Origin: Pseudomonas sp. LP_7_YM
GTDB taxonomy: Bacteria; Pseudomonadota; Gammaproteobacteria; Pseudomonadales; Pseudomonadaceae
Reading direction: 5' to 3'
Assembly: GCF_004364435.1 (NCBI RefSeq)
Contig: NZ_SOCT01000001.1
Span: forward strand, 620,001-684,000
DNA: 64,000 nt
This document shows positions 7,492-17,172 of this stretch, in pieces (the first letter of the stretch is position 1; the number at the start of each line of letters is the position of its first letter). The translations under genes were made by a program, and so were the position numbers. The notes below the pieces were generated by a model that saw only the letters and a program-made list of their open reading frames with translations, did not search any database and was not told the DNA's origin.

Positions 7492-8718
7492 TTACCTGGG
7501 CGTCAATGCCTCGCGCACGTCTTTGACATCGGCGCTGGACACCGCAGGTGCGGCGTTGCCCCAGGTGTTACGCACGTAGGTCAACACGTCCGCGACATTC
7601 TCATCCGACAGGTTCCAGCCGAATGAAGGCATGGCCGGTGCGGTCGGCGCTGCGTCGGTAGCCCCTGCGCGGCTGCCAGCCAATACCACGCGGATCAGCG
7701 ACGAGGGGTCGTTGCTGTTGATCAGAGGAGCCATGGCCAGTTTCGGGAACAGGTTGGCTGCGCCTTCGCCGTTTGGCGTATGGCACGCCGAGCAGCGGTC
7801 AGCATAGATCGCCTTGCCGGCCACCATGGCCGCATCGCTGGCCGCTATCGGCTTGGCTTCTTCCACAGGCTTGGCGCCGTCTTTCAAGTAGACAGCAACG
7901 GCCAGCAGATCCTGATCGCTCCAGTGCTGCGACGAGTGCTCGACTTCTTCGGCCATTGGTCCGGAGGCGATGTCGAAGCGGTTGGCGCCGGTCTTCAGGT
8001 ACTTGACGATGTCGTCTTCGTTCCACGCGCCAAGACCATCGTGGCCCTTGGAGGTGATGTTCGGCGCCACCCAGTTCTGCAGATTTGCACCCATCAGGAA
8101 CTGATCGCTCTTATCGCCCCCGGTCAGGCCTTTCGGCGTATGGCAGGTGCCGCAGTGGCCCAGGCCCTCGACCAGATAGGCTCCGCGATTCCACTGCTCG
8201 GATTTCTGCGGGTCGGCCTTGAATTCGCCTTCCTTGAAGTTGAGCAAGTTCCAGCCGATCAGGCTGGTGCGCACGTTGAACGGGAAGGGCAACTGGTTGG
8301 TTTGGACCTCGTTGTCCGAGGCGTCGACAGTTTTCAGGTAAGCCCAGATGGCCAGGTTGTCTTCACGCCTGACCTTGGTGTACGCGGTGAACGGCATCGC
8401 GCCGTAAAGGCGTTTGCCATCCAGCCCATGCCCATTGGACATGACATTCTGAAAGTCTTCGAAGGTCCAGCGGCCAATGCCGTGAACCGGATCCGGGGTG
8501 ATGTTGGCGCCGGCCAGCTTGCCGAACGGGGTGTCGAGAATCACGCCACCGGAAAACAGCGGCTTGCCCGGCAGCGTGTGGCACGCAGTGCAGTCTCCGA
8601 CGGTAGCCAGGTAGCGACCTTTGGTCACCATGTTGTAGGAATCGGCAGCCGTGTCGGCATAAGCCATGCTCACGGACAGCCCGAGGATACTTGCGCAGAG
8701 AGTCAGAAGAGTTTTCAT
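7492..8718 (-). CDS. Gluconate 2-dehydrogenase cytochrome c subunit (three haems)
   Basis: A 408-residue periplasmic cytochrome with signal peptide MKTLLTLCASILGLSVSMAY cleaved near AYA. Three c-type haem sites are present: CTACH, CGTCH and CSACH. This is the layout of the cytochrome subunit of membrane-bound gluconate/alcohol/2-keto-gluconate dehydrogenases, which passes electrons from the flavoprotein to ubiquinone at the outer face of the inner membrane. The ATG at 8718 overlaps the stop of the flavoprotein gene by 4 bases (ATGA), so the genes are coupled. The reading frame is open far upstream, but that part is the shadow of the flavoprotein gene. Confidence 0.92.
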   Translation of the reverse strand: MKTLLTLCASILGLSVSMAYADTAADSYNMVTKGRYLATVGDCTACHTLPGKPLFSGGVILDTPFGKLAGANITPDPVHGIGRWTFEDFQNVMSNGHGLDGKRLYGAMPFTAYTKVRREDNLAIWAYLKTVDASDNEVQTNQLPFPFNVRTSLIGWNLLNFKEGEFKADPQKSEQWNRGAYLVEGLGHCGTCHTPKGLTGGDKSDQFLMGANLQNWVAPNITSKGHDGLGAWNEDDIVKYLKTGANRFDIASGPMAEEVEHSSQHWSDQDLLAVAVYLKDGAKPVEEAKPIAASDAAMVAGKAIYADRCSACHTPNGEGAANLFPKLAMAPLINSNDPSSLIRVVLAGSRAGATDAAPTAPAMPSFGWNLSDENVADVLTYVRNTWGNAAPAVSSADVKDVREALTPR

Positions 8719-10478
8719 ACGCTGATCATCTCCCCTGGACGCTTGAGGTATCGGGTACGGATGGCATCCGCCGCCTTGAAGGCCAGCGCCGCCACAGTAC
8801 CGGTAGGGTTGTAGCCAGGGTTCTGCGGGAACGCCGAGGAGCCGACCACGAACAGGTTCGGTACGCCCCAGACTTGCAGGTATTTGTTCACCGAACTGTT
8901 CTTCGGATCGGCGCCCATGATGAATCCGCCGACGATGTGCGAGGACTGGTACGGTGCGCTGTTCCAGTGGCCGGTCTGCGAACTGGGCACCATCTGCCGC
9001 GGGTTCATGCTTTTGGCAATTTCCATGACTTTGCCGGTGACGTACGCAGACATCTTGCGATCGTTCTCCGGGAAATCGAAGGTGATGCGCAGCAGCGGAC
9101 GACCGTGCGGGTCTTTGTAGGTCGGGTCCAGCGACAGATAGTTGGTGCGGGTGGCGTAACTGCTCGCCTCGCAGCCGATGGACATGGTGCTGGCGTAGTT
9201 CTTGACCGTGGCCTTCTTCCACTCCGCCCCCCAGGCAGGCGTACCGGGCGGCAGAGGACGCGAGTCGATGGGGGCCGCGCCAATGGGCGTTACGCGGGTA
9301 CTGCCGCCACCGACGAAACCCAGACCCGAATGGTCGAAGTTGTCGTTGTTGAACTCGTCGATGCCCATGCCGATGGCGCCGCCACCGATAAACGGGTTGA
9401 AGTTCTTGTCGTCGAAAAACATCCGCACGCTGTTGGCGGTCTGGTAGGCGTAATTGCGCCCGGTGGTGCCGGTGTTGGTCACCGGGTCATACGGTTGGCC
9501 GATACCGGACAGCAGCATCAGGCGCACGTTTTCGAAAATGAAAGCGCTGACCACCACCAGCTCGGCCGGCTGCTCCCATTCTTCGCCATTGGAATCCATG
9601 TAGACGATGCCCGTGGCGCGTTTGCCGCTGGGGTCCATGGTCACGCGCAGCACTTCACAGTTGGTCATGGCGGTGAAGTTCGGCTTGCGGATCAGCACCG
9701 GCAGAACAGTGGTGATGGCGCTGGCCTTGGAGTAGTTGGCGCAACCATAGTTGGTGCAGAACCCGCAATAGGTGCACGGGCCCATGGCCACGCCAAGGGA
9801 GTTGACGTAGGGCCGGGAAACCAGCGCCGACGGCACCGGGAAGGGCTTATAGCCCAGATTCTTCGCTGCTTGGGCAAACAGTACCGGGGCGTAGGTCTGT
9901 TCGGTCGGTGGGTTCGGGTATTCTTCCGAGCGCGCGCCTTCGAAGGTGTTGCCGCCTTCCTGAATGGCGCCCTTGATGTTGCCGGCCTTGCCCGAGACGC
10001 CTGCCAAGCGGTCGAACTTGGTGTAGAACGGCTCCATCTCTTCCCAGTCGGTGCCCCAGTCCTGCAGCGTCAGTTCGGGCGACAACTCCTTGCCATAACG
10101 CTCGGTCAGGTAGCTGTTCAGCCGGAACTCGTGCGGTTGGAAGCGGAAGGTGATCCCCGCCCAATGGTTGCCCGCGCCGCCGGTGCCGTTGCCGGGGTGA
10201 AAAGAGCCCCAGGTGCGCATCGGCAAAGCGGTTTCATTGATGCTGTTGCGCATGGTTGTGGTGTTTTGCCGCGTACGCAGCATCAAGTCCTGACGACGGC
10301 TGTAACGCAGCTCATCAGCCGCCGATGCGACGTTGAAGTCGGCTGCGGTGTCGCGCCATGGGCCGCGTTCGAAACCGATGACTTTCAGGTTTTCATCGGC
10401 CAACTCGTTGGCGATGATGGATCCGGCCCAACCGAGCCCGACAACCACGACATCCGTGGAAGGTAATTTTTTGGCCAT
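8715..10478 (-). CDS. Gluconate 2-dehydrogenase FAD-containing (GMC) subunit
   Basis: A 587-residue GMC oxidoreductase. The N-terminal FAD site reads VVVVGLGWAGSIIANELA with the acidic end FERG. A cysteine-rich segment, GPCTYCGFCTNYGCANYS near residues 230-250, is typical of the membrane-bound gluconate/sorbitol dehydrogenase subgroup and may hold an iron-sulfur cluster. C-terminal GMC signature: HIVGGFIMG, then VVGSSAFPQNPGYNPTGTVA. No signal peptide is present; by family precedent it is co-exported with the Tat-signal small subunit. Reaction: gluconate to 2-ketogluconate in the periplasm. It lies between the small subunit (6 bases) and the cytochrome (4-base overlap). Confidence 0.93.
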   Translation of the reverse strand: MAKKLPSTDVVVVGLGWAGSIIANELADENLKVIGFERGPWRDTAADFNVASAADELRYSRRQDLMLRTRQNTTTMRNSINETALPMRTWGSFHPGNGTGGAGNHWAGITFRFQPHEFRLNSYLTERYGKELSPELTLQDWGTDWEEMEPFYTKFDRLAGVSGKAGNIKGAIQEGGNTFEGARSEEYPNPPTEQTYAPVLFAQAAKNLGYKPFPVPSALVSRPYVNSLGVAMGPCTYCGFCTNYGCANYSKASAITTVLPVLIRKPNFTAMTNCEVLRVTMDPSGKRATGIVYMDSNGEEWEQPAELVVVSAFIFENVRLMLLSGIGQPYDPVTNTGTTGRNYAYQTANSVRMFFDDKNFNPFIGGGAIGMGIDEFNNDNFDHSGLGFVGGGSTRVTPIGAAPIDSRPLPPGTPAWGAEWKKATVKNYASTMSIGCEASSYATRTNYLSLDPTYKDPHGRPLLRITFDFPENDRKMSAYVTGKVMEIAKSMNPRQMVPSSQTGHWNSAPYQSSHIVGGFIMGADPKNSSVNKYLQVWGVPNLFVVGSSAFPQNPGYNPTGTVAALAFKAADAIRTRYLKRPGEMISV

Positions 10479-10484
10479 GTCGAA

Positions 10485-11231
10485 TTAACCCTTTTTGGTC
10501 CAGGCGGAGCTGCCGGAAATGGAAAGCGGCACCAGATTGAGCTTCTGATTGTGCAGACCGATGTATTCGCGGTAGTCGTACCGGGCACCGGGGAAGCCGA
10601 TCATTTTCCACGACACCATGTCGCGGTTTCCGCCATAGACCGGGTCGGCAAAAAAACCTTCCATGGTGTTGCCCAGCACCTGCTGGAAAAACAGGGGGGC
10701 GTCGATGCCGTCAAGGGTGATCTGGCCTTTCTCAAGCCCGACCAGGACCTTGTCCTGCTCCTCGGCAGCCAGCGCGCTGAAGCTTTTCTGGAACTGCTTC
10801 TGGCAATAACCCTCAAGCCCGGCCAGCCCCAGGCGGTAGCGTTGGCGCGGCACCAGCTCGGACTGATCGCCTTGCATCGGCGTGCCTTTCTCGAAAGGGC
10901 CTTGCATGTACAGGCGGCTGAACGTGCCGTACTCGCCAGCCAGTTGGCGGTCGATGAACACCGCGCAACCCGCGTCCTTGCCGCTGACGCTCAAATCGTC
11001 GGCGGGAATCAGGCGGGCGACGATGGCCTCTACCGCGCTGGCTTCGGCGGCAGTGAAGAATTGCCAGCCGGGGGTGTCGTAGTGCATCGGGCCGTTATGG
11101 TCGAACGGGACCCATTGCGGCACACCGACGACGGTGGCTGCCTTGGCGGTAGCGGCAGCTCCGACGGCGAGCGTGGTTGCTGAGGATTTCAGCAACTGGC
11201 GGCGGGTCAGGCCTTTGGGTTTTTCTGTCAT
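10485..11231 (-). CDS. Gluconate 2-dehydrogenase small (subunit 3) protein, Tat signal
   Basis: A 248-residue member of the gluconate 2-dehydrogenase subunit 3 family. It opens with a Tat signal (GLTRRQLLKSSATTLAVGAA) and then has the family sequence FTAAEASAVEAIVARLIPAD, GCAVFIDRQLAG, and the C-terminal PVYGGNRDMVSWKMIGFPGA. The small subunit chaperones export and maturation of the flavoprotein, which has no signal of its own. It is the first gene of the three-gene operon, separated from the flavoprotein by 6 bases. Confidence 0.92.
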   Translation of the reverse strand: MTEKPKGLTRRQLLKSSATTLAVGAAATAKAATVVGVPQWVPFDHNGPMHYDTPGWQFFTAAEASAVEAIVARLIPADDLSVSGKDAGCAVFIDRQLAGEYGTFSRLYMQGPFEKGTPMQGDQSELVPRQRYRLGLAGLEGYCQKQFQKSFSALAAEEQDKVLVGLEKGQITLDGIDAPLFFQQVLGNTMEGFFADPVYGGNRDMVSWKMIGFPGARYDYREYIGLHNQKLNLVPLSISGSSAWTKKG

Positions 11232-11911
11232 TCAAGGCTCCTGCGAACGCGACTGTTGAGGGCCAGGGCGGGCATGGTCCGCAAACAGGCGAATCGTAAG
11301 TGTGTTTCACGGTTTGGCCCGATCCGCGAGGTTCGAGCGAGCATTCCTCAGGCGTGGGTGTGACATCAAGTCTCTGGCAGACCAGCATGCGCAAAGCGCA
11401 CGCTAGAGGGGGAACAGCCATGACCGCTGGTCATCTTTTTCACGCCATCGGCAATCATAGATGTGTTACTGGCTATTGCCTCCATTCATTTTGGTAAATG
11501 ACTGTTGTCAAAAACGTAACAATATTTCGCCTTGCAGACGATGCGGGTTTATGGACAGTCGGGTGCAGGAAAAGTGCTGTTCGGCGTTGAGGCGCTGAGT
11601 CCGGGCTTTCAAGGCGTGGGCCAAGCTGTACCGGCACATGCTCGTAATCTGAACTGATTTCAGAGCGCCACAGCTGCGCTGATGGCTATCTGGCGATTAA
11701 AGGAAATTCTGCAACAAATTCCGCTCTCGGCTGAATGGTGATTGGTGACGATTTCATCCGCGTTTTTTGGATTATTTCCAAACATGACAGGATTTTCATG
11801 AAGAACGGGCCATGAAGCAGGTTCATCTTGGTATCGTGCACGCCATTTGCATCCCGGCAGCTGTCTGGGAACGCAGTGTGTGCCGTTCATTTTCACCGAG
11901 TAGCTGTAGAA
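11232..11911. other. Long divergent intergenic region
   Basis: About 680 bases between the start of the gluconate dehydrogenase operon and the PBP2 gene, which point apart. It must hold both promoters. I see no convincing gene, RNA or repeat. The stretch near 11500-11540 and 11690-11790 is AT-richer than the surroundings. Confidence 0.5.
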
Positions 11912-13846
11912 ATGCCTGATCCCATACCCTTAAAGGACCATGAGAAAGAAACCCGGCTGGTTAACAAGCGGTTGATCGCCTGCGCGCTTTTTGTGGTTGC
12001 CCTGAGCATTGCGTTGGTCTGCCGGATGTATTTTCTGCAGGTCACCGAGTTTGCCTATCACTCGACCATCTCCGAAAACAACCGCGTCCACGTCTTGCCG
12101 ATCCCGCCGGAACGCGGGCTGATCTACGACCGCAATGGTGTGATCCTCGCCGACAACCGCCCCAGCTTCAACCTGACCATGACCCGCGAGCGGGCCGGGG
12201 ACTGGCATGCAGTGATCGATACCCTGATGCAGCTCCTCAATCTGCCCGATGAAGACCGTATCGTGTTCGACAAGGCGATGAAGAACTCGCCGCATCGGTT
12301 CGTGCCGGTGACGCTGCTGTATGAATTAACCGAAGAACAGATCGCCTTGCTGGCGGTCAATCAGTTCCGCCTGCCGGGGCTGGATGTCGAGGCGCAGTTC
12401 GTTCGCCACTATCCGCTGGCCGAGCACTTCGCTCATTCCATTGGCTACGTCGGACGCATCAACGAAAAGGAAGCCAGTCAGCTCGATCAGGTCGAGTACC
12501 GCGGCACGCAGTCGATTGGCAAGACCGGTGTCGAACGTTTCTATGAAAACGAATTGCATGGCCATGTCGGTTATGAAGAAGTCGAGACCAACGCTCAGGG
12601 CCGCGTGTTGCGGGTGCTCAACCATCACGACCCGGTGGCCGGTAAAAGCATCACGCTGAGTCTGGACATCAAGTTGCAGGAAGCCGCCGAACAGGCGCTG
12701 GGCGACCGCCGCGGCTCGGTGGTGGCGATCGATCCGGCCACCGGCGAAGTGTTGGCGATGGTCAGCAAGCCGAGTTTCGACCCGAATCTGTTCGTCACCG
12801 GCATCAGCTTCAAGGAGTATTCGGCGCTGCGCGACTCGGTTGACCGCCCGCTATTCAACCGGGTGCTGCGCGGCCTGTATGCGCCGGGCTCGACCATCAA
12901 GCCCGAAGTGGCCATTGCCGGACTGGACAGTGGCGTCATCACACCCTCTACGCGGGTTTTCGATCCCGGCTACTTCCAGTTGCCGGATTTCGATCACAAA
13001 TACCGCAACTGGAACCACAGCGGCGACGGCTGGGTGGACCTGAACGCAGCGATCATGCGTTCCAATGACACCTATTTCTATGACCTGGCACACAAGCTGG
13101 GGATCGACCGTCTGCACGATTACCTGACCATGTTCGGCATCGGCCAGAAGGTCTCGCTGGACATGTTCGAAGAGTCCGCAGGGCTCATGCCGTCGAAGGA
13201 ATGGAAGCGCATTACCCGGCGTCAGGCATGGTTCCCCGGCGAAACGGTGATCCTGGGGATCGGCCAGGGCTACATGCAGGTCACGCCGTTGCAACTGGCC
13301 CAGGCCACGACGCTGATCGCCAGCAAGGGCGTGTGGCACCGTCCGCATCTGGCCAGGGAAATTGGCGGCGTGCCGCCGGTGGACGAGCACCCGATGCCCA
13401 ACATCGTGCTGCGCGACTCCCATGAGTGGGATCAGGTCAACAACGGCATGCAATCGGTAATGCACGACCCGCGAGGTATCGCGCGGGCAGCGGCGCAGGG
13501 CGCGCAATACCGTATCGCCGGCAAGAGCGGTACGGCTCAGGTGGTGGCGATCAAGCAGGGCGAGCGCTACAACCGCGACAAAACCCTGGAACGGCATCGC
13601 GACAACGCCTTGTTCGTTGGTTTCGCTCCGGCCGCCAATCCGAAGATCGCGGTCGCGGTGATGATCGAGAACGGCGAGGCGGGCGGGCGTGTGGCAGGCC
13701 CGGTGGTGCGGCAGATCCTCGACGCCTGGCTGCTGGATCAGGATGGCCACCTCAAGCAGCAATTCGCGACCCCCAGCGCAACCCCGGTCAACCCCAAAGT
13801 GCAGATCGCCGCACCGAGCAAAGCGGTGGTGCAGCCGCCGGTGTGA
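11912..13846 (+). CDS. mrdA: Penicillin-binding protein 2 (peptidoglycan D,D-transpeptidase), stand-alone paralogue
   Basis: A 644-residue class B PBP of the PBP2/MrdA type. One membrane anchor lies near residues 19-41 (LIACALFVVALSIALVCRMY). The pedestal domain begins with PPERGLIYDRNG, and the transpeptidase domain has all three active-site motifs: STIK in APGSTIKPEVA, SND in MRSNDTYFYD, and KSGT in AGKSGTAQVV. It cross-links septal/lateral wall peptidoglycan during elongation. ATG 11912 starts MPDPIPLKDHEKETRLVNKR, the usual MrdA N-terminus. The usual mrdA-rodA-rlpA neighbours are absent, so this is probably a second copy rather than the housekeeping one; the symbol denotes family only. 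Confidence 0.92.
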   Translation: MPDPIPLKDHEKETRLVNKRLIACALFVVALSIALVCRMYFLQVTEFAYHSTISENNRVHVLPIPPERGLIYDRNGVILADNRPSFNLTMTRERAGDWHAVIDTLMQLLNLPDEDRIVFDKAMKNSPHRFVPVTLLYELTEEQIALLAVNQFRLPGLDVEAQFVRHYPLAEHFAHSIGYVGRINEKEASQLDQVEYRGTQSIGKTGVERFYENELHGHVGYEEVETNAQGRVLRVLNHHDPVAGKSITLSLDIKLQEAAEQALGDRRGSVVAIDPATGEVLAMVSKPSFDPNLFVTGISFKEYSALRDSVDRPLFNRVLRGLYAPGSTIKPEVAIAGLDSGVITPSTRVFDPGYFQLPDFDHKYRNWNHSGDGWVDLNAAIMRSNDTYFYDLAHKLGIDRLHDYLTMFGIGQKVSLDMFEESAGLMPSKEWKRITRRQAWFPGETVILGIGQGYMQVTPLQLAQATTLIASKGVWHRPHLAREIGGVPPVDEHPMPNIVLRDSHEWDQVNNGMQSVMHDPRGIARAAAQGAQYRIAGKSGTAQVVAIKQGERYNRDKTLERHRDNALFVGFAPAANPKIAVAVMIENGEAGGRVAGPVVRQILDAWLLDQDGHLKQQFATPSATPVNPKVQIAAPSKAVVQPPV

Positions 13847-13879
13847 GTGCGGCGTTGCCAGGCAATCCTCAAATGGATG

Positions 13880-13990
13880 GTTCCCACGCTCCGCGTGGTA
13901 ACGCCGCCCCAGATGGTTTGCGTCAGCCGTCGGCTGTGCCATGACGCAGAGCGTCAGAGGATGCATTCCCACGCAGAGGCGGGAACGATC
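13880..13990. repeat. REP-like interspersed repeat, copy 1
   Basis: Inverted arms GTTCCCACGCTCCGCGTGG (left) and CCCACGCAGAGGCGGGAAC (right) flank an inner GCGTCAGCCG...GACGCAGAGCGTC section. This is the layout of Pseudomonas REP-like elements found between genes. It lies just past the PBP2 stop codon and resembles the copy at 15943-16047. No function is assigned; such elements often form strong RNA hairpins at transcript ends. The rest of the gap up to poxB holds no gene. Confidence 0.75.
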
Positions 13991-14196
13991 GTCACGATCG
14001 TGAAAACGAGCGCATTGCGGCAGGTACGTGCGCGCTCAGGCCAGATTCAACATCCGCAGCGGCTCGGCGGGCGGGATCAATAAGCACATTGGTACACGCA
14101 CTGAACTGTGACCGGCGCCACGGGTCGATTTGAGACGACGCACGATGCAGCCTTTGGCATCGTGCGGTCCCTTCGACTCGACAAGGAACCTGCCCC

Positions 14197-15918
14197 ATGT
14201 CCAGCAGAACCATCGCCGACTACCTTGCGCAAACCCTCGCCGCAGCGGGCGTCTCGAAAATCTGGGGGGTCAGCGGCGATAGCCTGAACGGTCTGACCGA
14301 CAGCCTCGAGCGCCTGGGCAAGATCAAGTGGATGCACACCCGTCATGAAGAGGTGGCCGCGTTCGCTGCCGGTGCCGAAGCGGCCTCCACCGGCAAGCTC
14401 GCGGTGTGCGCGGGCAGTTGCGGTCCCGGCAACCTGCACTTGATCAACGGCCTGTACGACTGTCACCGCAGCCGCGTTCCGGTACTGGCGATTGCCGCGC
14501 AGATTCCGTCTTCAGAGATCGGTCTGAATTACTTTCAGGAAACCCATCCCACCGATTTGTTCAAAGAGTGCAGCCACTTCGTCGAGGCGGTTGGCACCCC
14601 TGAGCAGTTCCCACGGGTGCTGGAGCGCGCCATGCGTGCCGCCATCAGCCAGGGCGGGGTGGCAGTGATCGTGATTCCGGGCGATGTCGCCTTGCAGCCA
14701 GCCCCGGACATCAAGCCCGCCTGGGTCGATGTGAGCCCTGCGCGGGTGATTCCGGCCGAGAAAGATCTGCAACAACTGGCGGACATCCTCGATAAATCCA
14801 AAGCGGTGACGATTTTGGCGGGTGCCGGTTGCGCCCAGGCGCATGATCAGGTCGTGGCGCTGGCCGAAAAGCTGTCCGCGCCGGTGGTTCACGCCTTGCG
14901 CGGCAAGCAGTACATCGAATACGCCAATCCTTTCGACGTGGGCATGACCGGCCTGATCGGCTTCAGCTCCGGTTATCACGCCATGATGTCCTGCGACACC
15001 CTGGTGATTCTGGGCAGCAGCTTCCCGTACCGCAATTTCTACCCGGAAAAAGCCAACATCGTGCAGATCGACATCGATCCCGCCGCGCTGGGCCGTCGTG
15101 TACCACTGACCCTGGGTCTGGAGGGTGGGATCGCCGAGACCGTCGTGGCACTGCTGCCCCGGATCAAGGCGCACACTGACCGCAAGTTCCTCGACAAGGC
15201 ACTGGATCACTACGCCAAGGCCCGCGAAGAACTCGACGAGCTGGCCACCCCTTCGGCGCACGGAGAGCCGATCCACCCGCAGTACCTGACGCGAATGGTC
15301 GATGCCTACGCTGACCCCGACACCCTCTTCACCGTCGATGTCGGCACGCCAACCCTGTGGGCCGCACGTTACCTGACCATGAATGGCCAACGCTCGTTGT
15401 TGGGTTCGTTCAACCACGGCTCCATGGCCAACGCCATGCCACAAGCCTTGGGCGCCAAGGCAGCGTTCCCGCAGCGTCAGGTGGTGGCGTTGTGTGGTGA
15501 TGGTGGCCTGTCGATGCTGATGGGCGATCTGCTGAGCATCCGCCAGCTCAACCTGCCGATCAAGATCGTGGTGTTCAACAACAGCTCACTGGGTTTTGTC
15601 GCCATGGAGATGCAGGCCAGCGGTTATGTACCCCATGACACCGATTTCCACGCTACCAACTTCGCCAACATCGCCATCGGTGCGGGCATTCTAGGGATTC
15701 GCGTGGAAGACTCCGCCGAACTGCCCAACGCGTTGAAAAAAGCCTTTGAACACCCCGGGCCGGTGGTGGTGGACGTCGTCGTTGCGAAACAGGAGCTGGG
15801 CTTGCCGCCGAAAATCAAACTGGCTCAGGCCAAAGGTTTCAGCCTGTTCATGCTTAAAGCAGTAATGAGCGGCAAAGCCGATCAGGTGCTGGAGTTGGCG
15901 AAGACCAATCTGCGCTGA
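14197..15918 (+). CDS. poxB: Pyruvate dehydrogenase (quinone) PoxB
   Basis: A 573-residue thiamine-diphosphate enzyme, matching the usual PoxB length (572). It converts pyruvate to acetate and CO2 at the membrane surface and reduces ubiquinone. Seen: the ThDP Glu in [16 protein letters not shown], the PoxB-specific [19 protein letters not shown] block, an FAD/Rossmann middle domain ([13 protein letters not shown]), and the C-terminal ThDP/Mg motif [15 protein letters not shown]...[10 protein letters not shown]. The C-terminal tail ([18 protein letters not shown]) corresponds to the membrane-binding region. Start ATG 14197 has AAGGAAC upstream. It stands alone between two REP-like repeats. Acetolactate synthase is a less likely alternative because of the QETHP block. 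Confidence 0.93.
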   Translation: MSSRTIADYLAQTLAAAGVSKIWGVSGDSLNGLTDSLERLGKIKWMHTRHEEVAAFAAGAEAASTGKLAVCAGSCGPGNLHLINGLYDCHRSRVPVLAIAAQIPSSEIGLNYFQETHPTDLFKECSHFVEAVGTPEQFPRVLERAMRAAISQGGVAVIVIPGDVALQPAPDIKPAWVDVSPARVIPAEKDLQQLADILDKSKAVTILAGAGCAQAHDQVVALAEKLSAPVVHALRGKQYIEYANPFDVGMTGLIGFSSGYHAMMSCDTLVILGSSFPYRNFYPEKANIVQIDIDPAALGRRVPLTLGLEGGIAETVVALLPRIKAHTDRKFLDKALDHYAKAREELDELATPSAHGEPIHPQYLTRMVDAYADPDTLFTVDVGTPTLWAARYLTMNGQRSLLGSFNHGSMANAMPQALGAKAAFPQRQVVALCGDGGLSMLMGDLLSIRQLNLPIKIVVFNNSSLGFVAMEMQASGYVPHDTDFHATNFANIAIGAGILGIRVEDSAELPNALKKAFEHPGPVVVDVVVAKQELGLPPKIKLAQAKGFSLFMLKAVMSGKADQVLELAKTNLR

Positions 15919-15942
15919 CCGGTTTCAGCCCACCTTTCTGAT

Positions 15943-16047
15943 GATTGTTCCCACGTTCTGCGTGGGAGCGCCGCTCGGGACGCTCTGTTTGCGTGGCTTA
16001 CGCAAAGCGTCGATCACCGCATACCCACGCAAGGCGGGGGTCCGATC
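15943..16047. repeat. REP-like interspersed repeat, copy 2
   Basis: It opens with GTTCCCACGTTCTGCGTGGG and closes with CCCACGCAAGGCGGGGGTCC, with the inner GGACGCTCTG and CGCAAAGCGTC arms, in the same layout as the copy at 13880-13990 but diverged. It lies just past the poxB stop codon. Confidence 0.7.
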
Positions 16048-16262
16048 AACGCGAATACCCCGTTACTTTTTGCCCAATAAACGCGCATTTCCACACCCGC
16101 CCGCACCACGCTGAATCACGTTTTTCCCCCTCTGAAATCTTCTGAAAAAAAGCATTGTGCCAGCTCAAAAGCCGATGTTATGTTGATAACATCTTGCGAG
16201 AAAATGAACGGTCAATAACATTTTTTTGCTTATTTTTACCCGTTGCCACAGTTGGATTTCCC

Positions 16263-17114
16263 ATGGAAAGTCGTCCATTCCTCGATACCCTGGAACAGCG
16301 TTTCAGCGACCTGACACCGACGGGGAAACGCATTGCCGGCTACCTCTTGGCCAACCCCCAGAAGTTGCCATTCGAGACTGCCGACAGCATCGCTCAGCAA
16401 ACCGGTACCACCGGGATTTCGGTGGGGCGCTTTCTGCGTTCGCTGGGTTATCGCAACATCGATGACGTCAAGCAAAGCCTGCGCGGAGACGGCGCCAGCC
16501 CTTGGGTGATTACCGATCGCCTGGGTGCATTTCGCGAGCAGAGCACCCATGGCGATGGCCTGGAGCGCTCAATGAACCGCGAGCTGGAAGCCATTCAGCG
16601 GGTCTATGCGATGGCCCGCAGTGATACTTTCGCCCGCATTATTGATCGCCTGCACAGTGCCGATGCGGTGTTCATCGTCGGCATCCAGACCACCCGGGGC
16701 ATTCTCAATGCGTTCTTCACCCACCTGGAATACCTGCGGCCCAAGGTTTACTACGTCGATGGGTTGTCCGGCACCTACGCCGAATCGCTGAACTCGCAGT
16801 TCGAAAATCCCTACGCTGTGATCGCCGATTTCCGCACCTATTCTGCCGTGGCGAGAACCTTCTGCGAGGTGGCCCACCAGCAGGGCTTGCCGTTGGTGTT
16901 CATCACCGATTTCCACTGCCCCTGGGCCAGGGACTATCCAGCGGATCTGCTGCAACTGGATTCCGATGTCGGCCAGTTCTGGGACTCCCTGGCACCGCTG
17001 GCGTGCCTGTTCAACCTGATGCTGTCGGCCGTCGCCGAGAAGTATGGCGAGCGCTTGGATCAGCGTCTGGCAAAAAACCGTGAGCTGCAACAACTGTTCG
17101 GTCAGTTCGAGTGA
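16263..17114 (+). CDS. RpiR-family transcriptional regulator
   Basis: A 283-residue regulator. The N-terminal HTH_6 domain (FSDLTPTGKRIAGYLLANPQ, then ETADSIAQQTGTTGISVGRF) binds DNA. A C-terminal SIS-like domain (DAVFIVGIQTTRGILNAFF, YVDGLSGTYAES) usually senses a phosphosugar or related ligand. The start ATGGAAAGTCGTCC at 16263 is chosen because similarity begins there. It lies immediately upstream of ddpX and the ABC importer, all on the plus strand, so it is the likely regulator of D-Ala-D-Ala uptake; the SIS ligand may be a muropeptide-derived sugar, which is speculation. Confidence 0.9.
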   Translation: MESRPFLDTLEQRFSDLTPTGKRIAGYLLANPQKLPFETADSIAQQTGTTGISVGRFLRSLGYRNIDDVKQSLRGDGASPWVITDRLGAFREQSTHGDGLERSMNRELEAIQRVYAMARSDTFARIIDRLHSADAVFIVGIQTTRGILNAFFTHLEYLRPKVYYVDGLSGTYAESLNSQFENPYAVIADFRTYSAVARTFCEVAHQQGLPLVFITDFHCPWARDYPADLLQLDSDVGQFWDSLAPLACLFNLMLSAVAEKYGERLDQRLAKNRELQQLFGQFE

Positions 17115-17172
17115 GCCGACCGGCAAGAGACCCCGCGCGTGATGAGCGTGTTTTTGATCTGGAGTGTTTTAC

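Noticed and set aside
8691..10466. A 591-codon plus-strand frame opposite the gluconate dehydrogenase flavoprotein
   Set aside because: Same reason: shadow of a conserved GMC oxidoreductase.
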